A stretch of 64,000 bases of DNA from JAUILA01 sp050289805 (GCA_050289805.1 JBNKGL010000008.1:62001-126000), one strand, 5' to 3'. Counted from the stretch's first letter, positions 45,304 to 54,216 are shown. Numbers and translations are program-made. Notes: generated by a model not told the origin, from the letters alone.

Positions 45304-46632
45304 ATGACTATTGTAACAGGAGAAAAAGAGTATTTCAAAGGTATCGGCAAGATCGCCTATGAGGGCAAGGATTCCGATAATCCGTTTGCGTTTAAGTATT
45401 ACGATCCCAAAAAAGTTGTGGCCGGGAAGACCCTGGAGGAACATCTGCGGTTCGCTGTTGCCTACTGGCACACATTCTGCGGAACGGGCGGTGATCCTTT
45501 TGGAGTACCTACCAAAGATTTTCCGTGGAATGAAGGGGGAGATGCCAATACTGTAGCCCGCCAGAAGATGGATGCGGCATTCGAATTCATCACCAAAATA
45601 GGTATTCCGTTCTACTGCTTCCATGACTACGACCTGGTGGATGAAGCTCCCACCCTAAAGGAATCTGAAGAAAGGCTTGATAAGATCACGGCCTATGCTG
45701 CCGAAAAGCAAAAGGAATCTGGCGTTCGTTTATTATGGGGAACGGCAAATCTTTTTGGTAATCCGCGCTACATGAATGGCGCTGCCAGTAATCCTGATTT
45801 CCAGGTGGTGACGCATGCAGCTTTCCAGGTTCGTAATGCCATTGATGCTACCATACGTCTTGGCGGAGAGAATTATGTCTTCTGGGGTGGCCGTGAAGGA
45901 TATATGAGTCTGCTGAATACAAATATGCAGCGCGAGCGAGAGCATATCGCGACCTTTTTCACGAAGGCCCGGGATTATGGAAGGTCACAAGGCTTTACGG
46001 GAACGTTCCTGATTGAACCAAAACCGATGGAGCCTACCAAGCATCAGTATGATTTTGATGCAGCGACATGTATCGCATTTCTCCAGGAATTTAACCTGAT
46101 GGATGACTTCAAGCTTAATATTGAAGTGAACCATGCAACACTCGCCAGTCATACCTTCCAGCATGAGCTGCAGGTGTCAGCTGATGCCGGCGTACTTGGA
46201 AGTATTGATGCCAATCGCGGGGATTATCAGAATGGCTGGGACACCGATCAGTTTCCGGTGAATATTTACGAGTTGGTTGAAGCTATGCTGGTGATTTTAC
46301 AGAGCGGAGGATTTCAGACCGGAGGAATTAATTTTGACGCTAAAACGCGCCGGAACTCAACTGATCTGGAGGATATTTTCCATGCGCATATCGGCGGAAT
46401 GGATGCCTTTGCGCGGGCACTGCTCATTGCCAACCGTATCCTTACAGAATCACCATACCCGTCGATGATCAAAAACAGGTATGCTTCGTTTGATTCAGGA
46501 GCGGGCAAGGATTTTGAAAACGGAAAGCTCGACCTTAAGCAACTTTCTGAACTCGCTGTTGAAATGGGCGAACCGGCGAAAATCAGCGGTCAGCAGGAAC
46601 GCTATGAAAATATCCTGAATCAGTACATGTAA
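45304..46632 (+). CDS. xylA: Xylose isomerase
   Basis: A 442-residue cytosolic TIM-barrel isomerase (xylose to xylulose), class II by length. The catalytic region FYCFHDYDLVDEAPTL carries the active-site His and Asp. Metal-binding segments are VFWGGREGYMSLLNT, FLIEPKPMEPTKHQYD and LNIEVNHATLASHTFQHEL. The C-terminal HIGGMDAFARALLIA is also typical. It probably shares a transcript with xylB. A 103-base spacer holding a TGTCAA/TTGACA inverted repeat separates it from ppdK. Confidence 0.97.
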   Translation: MTIVTGEKEYFKGIGKIAYEGKDSDNPFAFKYYDPKKVVAGKTLEEHLRFAVAYWHTFCGTGGDPFGVPTKDFPWNEGGDANTVARQKMDAAFEFITKIGIPFYCFHDYDLVDEAPTLKESEERLDKITAYAAEKQKESGVRLLWGTANLFGNPRYMNGAASNPDFQVVTHAAFQVRNAIDATIRLGGENYVFWGGREGYMSLLNTNMQREREHIATFFTKARDYGRSQGFTGTFLIEPKPMEPTKHQYDFDAATCIAFLQEFNLMDDFKLNIEVNHATLASHTFQHELQVSADAGVLGSIDANRGDYQNGWDTDQFPVNIYELVEAMLVILQSGGFQTGGINFDAKTRRNSTDLEDIFHAHIGGMDAFARALLIANRILTESPYPSMIKNRYASFDSGAGKDFENGKLDLKQLSELAVEMGEPAKISGQQERYENILNQYM

Positions 46633-46675
46633 GTCAGGATACTGTACCGCAATTATCAGGTATTTCCATGATCAT

Positions 46676-46692
46676 TGTCAAGGCATTTGACA
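46676..46692. promoter_or_regulatory. Perfect inverted repeat TGTCAA-N5-TTGACA upstream of ppdK
   Basis: The arms at 46676-46681 and 46687-46692 match exactly, 44 bases before the ppdK start. The GTCAA/TTGAC core equals the inner arms of the palindrome before xylB, though with a 5-base rather than 1-base centre. It could be an operator for a dimeric regulator. Confidence 0.4.
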
Positions 46693-46735
46693 GACGTTTT
46701 AGGCAACTTCAACCATACTCAAATGCACAATTATT

Positions 46736-49471
46736 ATGGAAAAATATGTTTATAAATTCGGAAACGGAACAGCTGACGGTAATTCCGGAATGAAGGACCT
46801 CCTGGGTGGCAAGGGTGCCAATCTTGCTGAAATGGCAAAAATTGGTATACCCCTGCCTCCCGGATTTACCATTACAACCGACGTTTGCAAACTCTTCCAG
46901 CAGAAGGGAAGGCAGGCTATTCATGATATGATCTTTGATCAGGCGCTGGATGGTCTGCATTTCATTCAGGACGTCATGGGCACTGATTTTGGAAGCAGTG
47001 AAAACCCGTGTTTGCTATCAGTTCGTTCCGGCGCGAAACAGTCGATGCCCGGTATGATGGACACGGTTCTTGATATCGGTCTTAATGACGAAGCTGTAGA
47101 AGGTCTTGCCAAACTCACAGGTAAAGATCATTTTGCGTGGGATGCATACCGACGTCTCATCCAGATGTATGGAGATGTTGTGATGAAGGTCGTGGATGAA
47201 CACGGTGAAAATCCCTATGAAACAATCCTTGAGGAAGAAAAACGTAAATATGGTAAGCGTTATGATAAGGACCTGACGGTTGAACAGCTGAAAGAACTTG
47301 TTCAGCTCTATAAGGCAGTAACCTTAAAATATGCCGGAAAGCCTTTCCCGCAGGATCCCAAAGATCAGATCTGGGGCGCCATTATGGCTGTTTTTGAAAG
47401 CTGGAACACGCCAAGGGCAATACATTACCGCGAGATTCACGGGATTTCCAATGATGGTGGAACAGCCGTGAATGTTCAGGCCATGGTTTATGGCAACATG
47501 GGTGACGAATCAGCTTCCGGCGTGGCCTTTACCCGGAATGCCGCAACAGGTGAAAATGTGTTCAACGGGGAATATCTGATTGATGCCCAGGGCGAAGATG
47601 TCGTCGCGGGTATTCGAACACCACTTCAGATCACCTTAAAGGCTTCGAGGAACTGGGCAGAATTTGCCCATGTAAGTGAAGAGGAGAGGGCTGCTGATTA
47701 TCCTTCGCTGGAGGAATATATGCCCGAAATTTTTACTCAGCTCATGGATATCCGTGAACTTCTCGAAGAACATTTCCGGGATATGCAGGATGTGGAATTC
47801 ACCATACAGGAAGGCCGTCTCTGGATGCTTCAGACCCGAACAGGTAAGCGTACCGGAAGTGCAATGCTGAAAATTGCCAGGGATATGCGCGAAGAAGGAC
47901 TGATCACCGACGAGGAGGCTTTATTACGACTGGATCCTGAAAAGTTGAATGAGCTTCTACATCCCGTATTTGAACAAGGTGCGCTTGACAAGGCTACCTT
48001 AATTGCCAACGGATTGCCCGCATCGCCGGGCGCCGCCACCGGCCGGATCGTTTTCTTCCAGGAAGATGTGTTCAAATATAAAGATCAAAATGAACCTGTC
48101 ATCCTCGTGCGCATTGAAACATCAGCTGATGACCTTAAGGGAATGTATGCCGCTAACGGTATCCTTACCGCACGCGGAGGAATGACCAGTCATGCGGCTG
48201 TGGTTGCCCGCGGACTCGGCAAATGCTGTATCTCAGGAGCCGGAGCTCTCAACATCGATTATCGCAACCTGACAATGACCGTTGGTGACGATGTATATCG
48301 TGAAGGGGACTACATATCATTGAATGGTTCAACTGGAAACGTATACTCCGGAAAGATAGATACAGTTCAACCTGAACTGACAGGTGATTTTGAAGAATTG
48401 ATGGAGCTTGCTGATATGCACTCCCGTCTGAAAGTACGTGCAAATGCCGATACACCTGATGCAGCCACAGTTGCCAGGCACTTTGGAGCGACTGGTATAG
48501 GCTTATGCCGTACTGAGCATATGTTCTTCGAAGGCGACCGTATTGTGGCTATGCGCGAAATGATCCTCGCAGAAGATGAAGCCGGCAGGGAAAAAGCACT
48601 TAAAAAGCTTCTTCCAATGCAGCGTTCAGATTTTGAAGGAATTTTCAGGTCAATGAAAGGATACCCGGTAACGATTCGCTTGCTGGATCCACCACTGCAT
48701 GAATTTATTCCGTTTGAACTGGAAGAACAGGCCGTGGTTGCCAAATCACTTAATGTACCTGTTGAGGAAATCACAAGAAAAGCAGAGCAGCTGCGCGAAG
48801 TGAACCCCATGCTGGGACACCGCGGCTGCCGTCTTGGCAATACCTTCCCCGAAATTACCCGCATGCAAGCCAGGGCCATCCTGGAGGCGGCACTGAATAT
48901 TTCGGCCGAAGGACATGTGGTGACTCCCGAGATCATGGTACCCCTGGTCGGTGATTACAAAGAGCTGAAAATGCAGCGGGAAATAATCCTGAATGAGGCA
49001 AAACAGGTATTCGGACAAAAACATGCTTCAATCAAGTTTTCCATCGGTACCATGATAGAGGTGCCACGAGCTGCCATTACTGCTGATAAAATAGCGAGAT
49101 ATGCTGATTTCTTTTCTTTCGGAACAAATGACCTTACCCAGATGACTTATGGATTCTCACGAGATGACATGGGAACTTTTGTACCTGAATATCTGAAAAA
49201 AGGTTTACTGAAAGAAAGTCCGTTCAATGTCCTTGATACTGAAGGTGTTGGTTTCTTGGTTAAAACAGCCGTTGACCTGGGCTTGAAAACCAATAAAGAG
49301 CTGCATTTGGGTATCTGCGGCGAACACGGAGGTGATCCGTCGTCAATCGAGTTCTGTGATAAGGTTGGTTTGGATTATGTGAGTTGTTCTCCATTCCGTG
49401 TACCTATCGCCCGATTGGCCGCAGCGCAGGCAAACCTGAAGCATTCCAAAAAGGAACTTCAGGACGCCTGA
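46736..49471 (+). CDS. ppdK: Pyruvate, phosphate dikinase
   Basis: A 911-residue enzyme interconverting PEP, AMP and PPi with pyruvate, ATP and Pi. The N-terminal ATP-grasp domain has GGKGANLAEM and SVRSGAKQSMPGMMDT. The central swivel domain carries the phospho-His in GGMTSHAAVVARGLGKCC. The C-terminal PEP/pyruvate barrel has RTEHMFF, FSFGTNDLTQMTYG and ICGEHGGDPSS. It is slightly longer than the 874-residue clostridial enzyme. The regulatory Thr two residues before the His is present. It lies after xylA and may be expressed with it or alone; a terminator follows. Confidence 0.97.
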   Translation: MEKYVYKFGNGTADGNSGMKDLLGGKGANLAEMAKIGIPLPPGFTITTDVCKLFQQKGRQAIHDMIFDQALDGLHFIQDVMGTDFGSSENPCLLSVRSGAKQSMPGMMDTVLDIGLNDEAVEGLAKLTGKDHFAWDAYRRLIQMYGDVVMKVVDEHGENPYETILEEEKRKYGKRYDKDLTVEQLKELVQLYKAVTLKYAGKPFPQDPKDQIWGAIMAVFESWNTPRAIHYREIHGISNDGGTAVNVQAMVYGNMGDESASGVAFTRNAATGENVFNGEYLIDAQGEDVVAGIRTPLQITLKASRNWAEFAHVSEEERAADYPSLEEYMPEIFTQLMDIRELLEEHFRDMQDVEFTIQEGRLWMLQTRTGKRTGSAMLKIARDMREEGLITDEEALLRLDPEKLNELLHPVFEQGALDKATLIANGLPASPGAATGRIVFFQEDVFKYKDQNEPVILVRIETSADDLKGMYAANGILTARGGMTSHAAVVARGLGKCCISGAGALNIDYRNLTMTVGDDVYREGDYISLNGSTGNVYSGKIDTVQPELTGDFEELMELADMHSRLKVRANADTPDAATVARHFGATGIGLCRTEHMFFEGDRIVAMREMILAEDEAGREKALKKLLPMQRSDFEGIFRSMKGYPVTIRLLDPPLHEFIPFELEEQAVVAKSLNVPVEEITRKAEQLREVNPMLGHRGCRLGNTFPEITRMQARAILEAALNISAEGHVVTPEIMVPLVGDYKELKMQREIILNEAKQVFGQKHASIKFSIGTMIEVPRAAITADKIARYADFFSFGTNDLTQMTYGFSRDDMGTFVPEYLKKGLLKESPFNVLDTEGVGFLVKTAVDLGLKTNKELHLGICGEHGGDPSSIEFCDKVGLDYVSCSPFRVPIARLAAAQANLKHSKKELQDA

Positions 49472-49491
49472 CAAATGAGTGTGAAGTTGGG

Positions 49492-49520
49492 AAGGGTACC
49501 TTAGCGGGTACCCTTTTTTT
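49492..49520 (+). terminator. Rho-independent terminator after ppdK
   Basis: Perfect 9-bp stem AAGGGTACC / GGTACCCTT (49492-49500 and 49507-49515), 6-base loop, then a T tract to 49520. It lies 21 bases after the stop. Confidence 0.88.
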
Positions 49521-49565
49521 GTTTCATCAGGCTGATGTAATTTCGTAGCCTAAGTCCATTCCATT

Positions 49566-50873
49566 ATGAAGCATAGAACCCAGATTTTGTCGGCACTGTT
49601 CTTTTTTCTCTATTCAACTGTCGCTGTCGGTCAGCTGACCCGTTCGGAAAAGAAAATCATTTCTTCCGTGGAGGCCAACGGAGCAGCGCAATCTGAGCTA
49701 CTTAAGCGTGTAGTAAATATCAACAGCGGCACCATGAATTTTGATGGCGTACGGCAGGTCGGAAAAGTATTTCTTGAAGAGTTCGAAGACCTGGGATTTG
49801 AGACATCCTGGCTTGACGGTGATTCCTTTGGCAGGGCAGGACACCTGCTGGCTTCCCATGAGGGAGAAAAGGATAATGTGAAGATTATGCTTATCGGTCA
49901 TCTCGATACGGTTTTTGAACCGGATCATCCATACCAATCCTTTCGGATGGAAGGTGATTCGATCATTCACGGCCCGGGAGTTGTTGACATGAAAGGGGGA
50001 GATGTTATCATCCTGTACGCGCTGCGGGCACTGAAGGAAGCCGGTGTTCTGAAGGATATGAATATCCGTGTTGTGATGACGGGGGATGAGGAGAAAAGTG
50101 GTCATCCACTGGCACGTTCGAAGCAAATTTTAGTTGAGACGGCCGAATGGGCAGATATCGCCATTGGGTTTGAGAATGGGGACAGTAATTACAGAACCGC
50201 GGTCATTTCCAGGAGGGGTTCAATAAGATGGAAACTGGAAGTGCAAGGGAATGCGGCACATAGTTCCCAGGTATTTTCCGAAAGTGTTGGTGCCGGGTCA
50301 ATTTATGAAACCTCCAGAATATTGAACGCCTTTTACCAGGAGCTTTCATCCGAGCCGCTTCTTACCTTTAATCCCGGTGTGATTCTTGGCGGCACCGCTG
50401 TAGAATTTGATGCAGGAAAGGATGGGGGAAGCGCGATCGGCAAGTCAAATGTTGTGGCGCAAACGACTATTGTTTCCGGTGATATCCGGGCTGTGTCTCC
50501 GGATCAACTCACCATGGCAAAAGAAACGATGAAAAGAATTGTCGCCGCACACTTGCCGGGTACGGAAGCCACGATAACGTTTGAAGATGGCTACCCGCCT
50601 TTACCGCCATCGGAATCAAACAGGCAGCTTCTGGAAGTCTATAGTTCCGTTTCGTCTGATATTGGGATGGGTCCTGTTACCGCTGTTGATCCGATCAGGG
50701 CAGGTGCGGCGGATGTATCGTTTACCTCGGGCCTGGTGGATGCAGCCATGGATGGCCTTGGGTTAAGCGGCGGGAATGATCATACGGCCCAGGAGTTTGG
50801 AGAGCTGAACCGATTGCCAGGCTTGACAATACGTGCCGCCTTACTGCTTTACAGGCTGAATGAAAAAAAATAA
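49566..50873 (+). CDS. Secreted M20 family metallopeptidase (glutamate carboxypeptidase-like)
   Basis: A 435-residue exported peptidase with a signal peptide (cleaved after VAVGQ). M20 zinc motifs appear in order: GHLDT (His and Asp), GPGVVDMKGG (bridging Asp) and DEEKSGH (catalytic and metal Glu). A dimerisation domain follows (SRRGSIRWKLEVQGNAAHSSQVF), and the last ligand region is GGNDHTAQE. It resembles carboxypeptidase G2-type enzymes, which remove C-terminal Glu from peptides or folates. It is monocistronic between two terminators and probably acts in the periplasm. Confidence 0.9.
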   Translation: MKHRTQILSALFFFLYSTVAVGQLTRSEKKIISSVEANGAAQSELLKRVVNINSGTMNFDGVRQVGKVFLEEFEDLGFETSWLDGDSFGRAGHLLASHEGEKDNVKIMLIGHLDTVFEPDHPYQSFRMEGDSIIHGPGVVDMKGGDVIILYALRALKEAGVLKDMNIRVVMTGDEEKSGHPLARSKQILVETAEWADIAIGFENGDSNYRTAVISRRGSIRWKLEVQGNAAHSSQVFSESVGAGSIYETSRILNAFYQELSSEPLLTFNPGVILGGTAVEFDAGKDGGSAIGKSNVVAQTTIVSGDIRAVSPDQLTMAKETMKRIVAAHLPGTEATITFEDGYPPLPPSESNRQLLEVYSSVSSDIGMGPVTAVDPIRAGAADVSFTSGLVDAAMDGLGLSGGNDHTAQEFGELNRLPGLTIRAALLLYRLNEKK

Positions 50874-50893
50874 GGCCGAAAATCCGGCCTTAT
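50862..50893 (-). terminator. Rho-independent terminator for the rhodanese-thioredoxin operon
   Basis: Stem ATAAGGCCG (50870-50878) / CGGCCTTAT (50885-50893), loop of 6. On the minus strand it is followed by a run of T (50862-50869). It overlaps the end of the M20 peptidase gene and can also slow plus-strand transcription. Confidence 0.75.
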
Positions 50894-50897
50894 GTGG

Positions 50898-51221
50898 TTA
50901 TGCTTTTGCGGGCATATATTGTTTTAAGATATGTTCCAGCGGGGTTACCTGAACCACACCGGATTGTCTCCATTTTACTTCGCCCTTCTGGAAGACCATC
51001 AGTGTAGGGACTCCCTGAATCCTGTAATCCATCGCCAGCTGACGATTTTTGTCGACATCGATTTTTATGATTGTCGCATCATCACCAACGCGCGTCTTCA
51101 ATTCCTGAAGTATGGGCGCCATCATTTGACACGGGCCACACCACACTGCAGAAAAATCGACGAGGACGGGCTTTTCTGATTTGATCAGCTCATCAAATGA
51201 GGTGTTTGGTTTATCTGCCAT
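50898..51221 (-). CDS. trxA: Thioredoxin
   Basis: A 107-residue cytosolic thioredoxin with the classic WCGPC active site (Cys28, Cys31), the buried Asp region VDFSAVWC and the cis-Pro loop GVPTL. No signal peptide is present. It starts one base after the rhodanese stop, so both are translated from one message. Coupling with a rhodanese suggests handling of sulfane sulfur or persulfides in addition to general disulfide reduction, for instance for the Tpx protein encoded at 13970. Confidence 0.94.
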   Translation of the reverse strand: MADKPNTSFDELIKSEKPVLVDFSAVWCGPCQMMAPILQELKTRVGDDATIIKIDVDKNRQLAMDYRIQGVPTLMVFQKGEVKWRQSGVVQVTPLEHILKQYMPAKA

Positions 51222-51222
51222 T

Positions 51223-51510
51223 TTAACTTGCCTTTTGTGATAATATATAATTTACGTCGGTCCATGAACCGGCATTATAACATTCAATTCCCAGTTGTGA
51301 AAGATAGTCTGCTGCCTGTCCGCTCCGGTTGCCACTTCGGCAACATAAGATTAACGGTTGTTCCATGCTTCTTAGTTCCTCAAGCCGCATGCTAACTTCA
51401 TTCAATGGTATATTGATGCTCCCGGGGGCGTTCGCACCAGAGAATTCCTGCGGTGTACGAACATCAATAACGGGTGCACCATTTAAAATATATTCTTCGA
51501 TTTTATTCAT
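51223..51510 (-). CDS. Single-domain rhodanese-like sulfurtransferase
   Basis: A 95-residue single rhodanese domain (GlpE/PspE size). DVRTPQEFSGANAPGSINIPL is the family's conserved front region, and CCRSGNRSG is the active loop with catalytic Cys57. It lacks a signal peptide, so it should be cytosolic. It moves sulfane sulfur from a donor to a thiol acceptor such as the thioredoxin encoded next. Its promoter region contains the palindrome TGTAAC-N4-GTTACA. Confidence 0.92.
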   Translation of the reverse strand: MNKIEEYILNGAPVIDVRTPQEFSGANAPGSINIPLNEVSMRLEELRSMEQPLILCCRSGNRSGQAADYLSQLGIECYNAGSWTDVNYILSQKAS

Positions 51511-51567
51511 TTCTGTCTTTTAATTTTAAAGATTTATACAAAATAACGGGGATTTACCACGCAGGTT

Positions 51568-51583
51568 TGTAACTCTTGTTACA
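51568..51583. promoter_or_regulatory. Crp/Fnr-like palindrome TGTAAC-N4-GTTACA
   Basis: A perfect 6-4-6 inverted repeat in the 121-base divergent region, 57 bases from the rhodanese start and 48 from the small plus-strand gene. Arm length and spacing match Crp/Fnr-family operators (as in TTGAT-N4-ATCAA for Fnr). No regulator of this family is in the window. Confidence 0.6.
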
Positions 51584-51631
51584 CAGAAAAGTCCTCTACT
51601 GTCTCATCTTTACAATTCAAATTTTATCATC

Positions 51632-51799
51632 ATGAAGTCAAATGTCGTCCCTAAGAAAGTCTATGATGAAATCGCAGCCATGATATCCAATCCGGATAGT
51701 GTTGTAGGTATAGACGCCAAGGAAACTCATATAATCATTATTTATAAATTGTTGGAAATTGAAAAACGAATCAGCGCAATCGAAGAAAAACTATCGTAA
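51632..51799 (+). CDS. Small protein of 55 residues, unknown function
   Basis: A short complete gene from ATG to TAA. It encodes MKSNVVPKKVYDEIAAMIS, a central IDAKETHIIIIYKLLEIE and a C-terminal charged helix KRISAIEEKLS. The helix-strand-helix pattern, charge distribution and lack of a signal suggest a small cytosolic dimer or coiled-coil. It is divergent from the rhodanese gene and followed after four bases by a small membrane protein gene (ATG at 51804). I do not recognise the family. Its position next to rhodanese, thioredoxin and the operator palindrome suggests a shared sulfur-related response. Confidence 0.65.
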   Translation: MKSNVVPKKVYDEIAAMISNPDSVVGIDAKETHIIIIYKLLEIEKRISAIEEKLS

Positions 51800-51803
51800 A
51801 CTA

Positions 51804-51998
51804 ATGATGCCGCTGTTGGCGAGTCTTACACTGGGGCTTGCGCCGTTTCTTCCGGAGCCGCATATCGTGGGTAAACTCAGATGGATCATGGGGGGTGGTG
51901 TTGGGATGGAGCAAATGGATTATTTTGATCTCGTTCTGCATGGCTTCCCGTGGGTGTGGCTTGCCATATCCATTGTCATGATGGTTAAGAACAGATGA
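51804..51998 (+). CDS. Small membrane protein (short type annotated as RND transporter)
   Basis: A 64-residue protein with two hydrophobic segments (LLASLTLGLAPF and WVWLAISIVMMV) separated by PEPHIVGKLRWIMGGGVGMEQMDYFDLVLHGFP. The TLGLAPF...PEPHI...DYFDLxxHG pattern recalls short Bacteroidota proteins annotated, without functional support, as RND transporters and often found near rhodanese and sulfur-transport genes. The ATG at 51804 is taken; an upstream in-frame TTG at 51759 would add KKNYRK-type basic residues before the first helix but overlaps the previous gene by 41 bases. The function is unknown. Confidence 0.65.
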   Translation: MMPLLASLTLGLAPFLPEPHIVGKLRWIMGGGVGMEQMDYFDLVLHGFPWVWLAISIVMMVKNR

Positions 51999-52059
51999 GG
52001 TTCTTGCTACAAACCTCTTAAAAGCTATGATTCAAAAACTGTAATAAAGATCAGACTCT

Positions 52060-52086
52060 TTTGCTTCAACGATCTGTTTGCTTCAA
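52060..52086 (+). repeat. Direct repeat TTTGCTTCAA x2 upstream of PQQ dehydrogenase
   Basis: Two exact 10-base copies at 52060-52069 and 52077-52086, a 17-base period, 26 bases before the next gene's start. Possible regulator half-sites, or chance. Confidence 0.4.
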
Positions 52087-52111
52087 TGAAAATGCTCATT
52101 TATATTGAGCC

Positions 52112-54214
52112 ATGAAAAATATTGTTTGGCTCCTGCTGTCCGTTGCCGTGGCCGCTTGCTCATCAGGTACGAATTCAAATATTGAATGGCCGGTATCCGG
52201 GGGTGATTTTCAGCGAACCCAATTCAGTGCAGCTGCTTCCATTGATACCTCGAATGCAGAAAATTTACAGGTAGCCTGGGTGTATCGCACAGGAGATGCA
52301 CAGGATCGTTCCCAAATTCAGTGCAATCCAATTGTATTGGATGGTAATCTTTTCGCGACGACTCCCACACTCCGGTTATTTGCCTTGAACGCTACCAGCG
52401 GAGAGGAGATATGGTCCTTCGATCCAAGGGATTATATCCCGGATTTGCCCAATGGACTGAATACAAACAGAGGTGTCTCTTACTGGACAAACGGTACCGA
52501 TCGTCGCATATTCTATGTGGTTGGTTTCTACCTGTTATCAGTTGATGCGTCGAACGGTATTCCTGATTTATCCTTTGGCGATCAGGGAAGGGTAGATTTG
52601 CGTGAAGGGCTGGACCGGGATATTGGATCCCTTTATGTGACGGCAACTTCTCCGGGAGTAATATTTAATGATCTGCTCATTTTGGGTTCCAGGGTAAGTG
52701 AGTCGAATCCTGCAGCTCCGGGGCATATCAGGGCTTTCAATGTAAGAACTGGAGAACGTCAATGGATCTTTCATACCATCCCGCATCCCGGCGAACCTGG
52801 TTACGAAACATGGGAGGACAGCACCGCATATCTGCGAACAGGAGGGGCAAACTCATGGTCAGGACTGAGCCTGGATATGGCACGGGGTATGGTATTTGCT
52901 TCGACAGGTTCTGCGGCCTTTGATTTTTATGGCGGCGACAGGCTTGGAGATAATTTGTACGCGAATTCCATACTTGCGCTGGATGCATCGACCGGGAAAT
53001 ATAAATGGCATTTTCAGACGATTCACCATGATGTATGGGATCGGGATTTACCAGCACCACCGGTACTGGCCACTATTCCTGTTAACGGGGAGAACAGGGA
53101 TGTGGCAATTCAGGCAACCAAAACTGGCCTGATCTTCATCCTCGACAGGGATACCGGTTTGCCTGTATATCCTGTGAATGAAGTAAACGTTCCCACTGAA
53201 AACTCATTGCAGGGTGAGGTATTGTCACCAACCCAACCGATCCCCTCGAAACCGGTGCCTTTCATGCGGCAGAAAATGACGATCGATGATCTGAACTCTT
53301 TGTTGCCGGATTCATCTTTCAACGCCTTGAAAGAGCGGTTTATGACATTCAATTATGGACAAATGTTCTCTCCTCCGTCGGAAGAAGGTACGGTATTTTT
53401 TCCAGGTTTGGACGGGGGTGCAGAATGGGGCGGTTCGTCCTTTGATTCCGGTAATCAATTGCTGTTCATTAATGCCAATGAAGTCCCCTGGATCATAACC
53501 AATGTGAGGAAGGTGGGCAACATGGCAGATATGTCGGCGGGTAAGATTGTTTTCGAGGAACATTGTATGTCCTGCCATGGAAGTAAGCTGGAGGGAGCCG
53601 GAAATTATCCCGGACTAATCGGGGTAAAGATGAAAGTGGATGAATACGCCGTGAGCCAACTATTAAAATCTGGACGCGGGATGATGCCGGCGTTTTCATT
53701 TTTAAGTGATGATCAGGTGGCTTCTGTGACCGATTATATTCTGAATTTTTCAGATCGTTTGGATGACTTGCCGGCGGATACATCATTTTTCAGGGGTTAT
53801 TCGATTCGTGGTTATGAGAAACTTCAGAGCGAGGAGGGATACCCGGCGATCGATCCTCCCTGGGGTACTCTTAATGCAATTGACCTGGTTTCAGGCGAAA
53901 TACGCTGGAAAATTCCGCTGGGCAATTACCCCGGACTTGATTCAATTGGTATCCAAACCGGTACAGAGAATTATGGTGGTCCTGTTGCCACAAAAGGAGG
54001 GGTGGTTTTCATTGCGGCAACTCAGGATGAGATGTTCCGTGCTTTTCGGGCGCGGGATGGGAAATTGCTTTTCGAAACAAAATTGCCGGCGGCAGGATAC
54101 GCTACACCGGCTGTTTACGAGTATGACGGAAAGCAATTCATAGTGATTGCATGTGGAGGCGGAAAGCTGGGCACTCCATCGGGCGACTATTATGTGGCAT
54201 TTTCACTGCCCTGA
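52112..54214 (+). CDS. PQQ-dependent dehydrogenase with cytochrome c domain, lipoprotein
   Basis: A 700-residue envelope quinoprotein. A lipoprotein signal with Cys16 (VAAC) is followed by an eight-bladed PQQ propeller (WPVSGGDFQRTQFSA, AWVYRTGD, ALNATSGEEIWSFDP, ALDASTGKYKWHFQTIHHDVWDRDLPAPP). A class I cytochrome c domain is inserted at about residues 470-550 (CMSCH at 485-489; the Met in GMMPAF is a possible axial ligand). The final blades are completed afterwards (GGVVFIAATQDEMFRAFRARDGKLLFE). The match is to membrane glucose-dehydrogenase-type or alcohol quinoproteins; the substrate is unknown. It is convergent with the next gene, two bases away. Confidence 0.92.
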   Translation: MKNIVWLLLSVAVAACSSGTNSNIEWPVSGGDFQRTQFSAAASIDTSNAENLQVAWVYRTGDAQDRSQIQCNPIVLDGNLFATTPTLRLFALNATSGEEIWSFDPRDYIPDLPNGLNTNRGVSYWTNGTDRRIFYVVGFYLLSVDASNGIPDLSFGDQGRVDLREGLDRDIGSLYVTATSPGVIFNDLLILGSRVSESNPAAPGHIRAFNVRTGERQWIFHTIPHPGEPGYETWEDSTAYLRTGGANSWSGLSLDMARGMVFASTGSAAFDFYGGDRLGDNLYANSILALDASTGKYKWHFQTIHHDVWDRDLPAPPVLATIPVNGENRDVAIQATKTGLIFILDRDTGLPVYPVNEVNVPTENSLQGEVLSPTQPIPSKPVPFMRQKMTIDDLNSLLPDSSFNALKERFMTFNYGQMFSPPSEEGTVFFPGLDGGAEWGGSSFDSGNQLLFINANEVPWIITNVRKVGNMADMSAGKIVFEEHCMSCHGSKLEGAGNYPGLIGVKMKVDEYAVSQLLKSGRGMMPAFSFLSDDQVASVTDYILNFSDRLDDLPADTSFFRGYSIRGYEKLQSEEGYPAIDPPWGTLNAIDLVSGEIRWKIPLGNYPGLDSIGIQTGTENYGGPVATKGGVVFIAATQDEMFRAFRARDGKLLFETKLPAAGYATPAVYEYDGKQFIVIACGGGKLGTPSGDYYVAFSLP

Positions 54215-54216
54215 CA

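Noticed and set aside
48367..48936. 189-codon minus-strand frame
   Set aside because: Antisense to ppdK; Ser/Arg-rich translation typical of a shadow frame.
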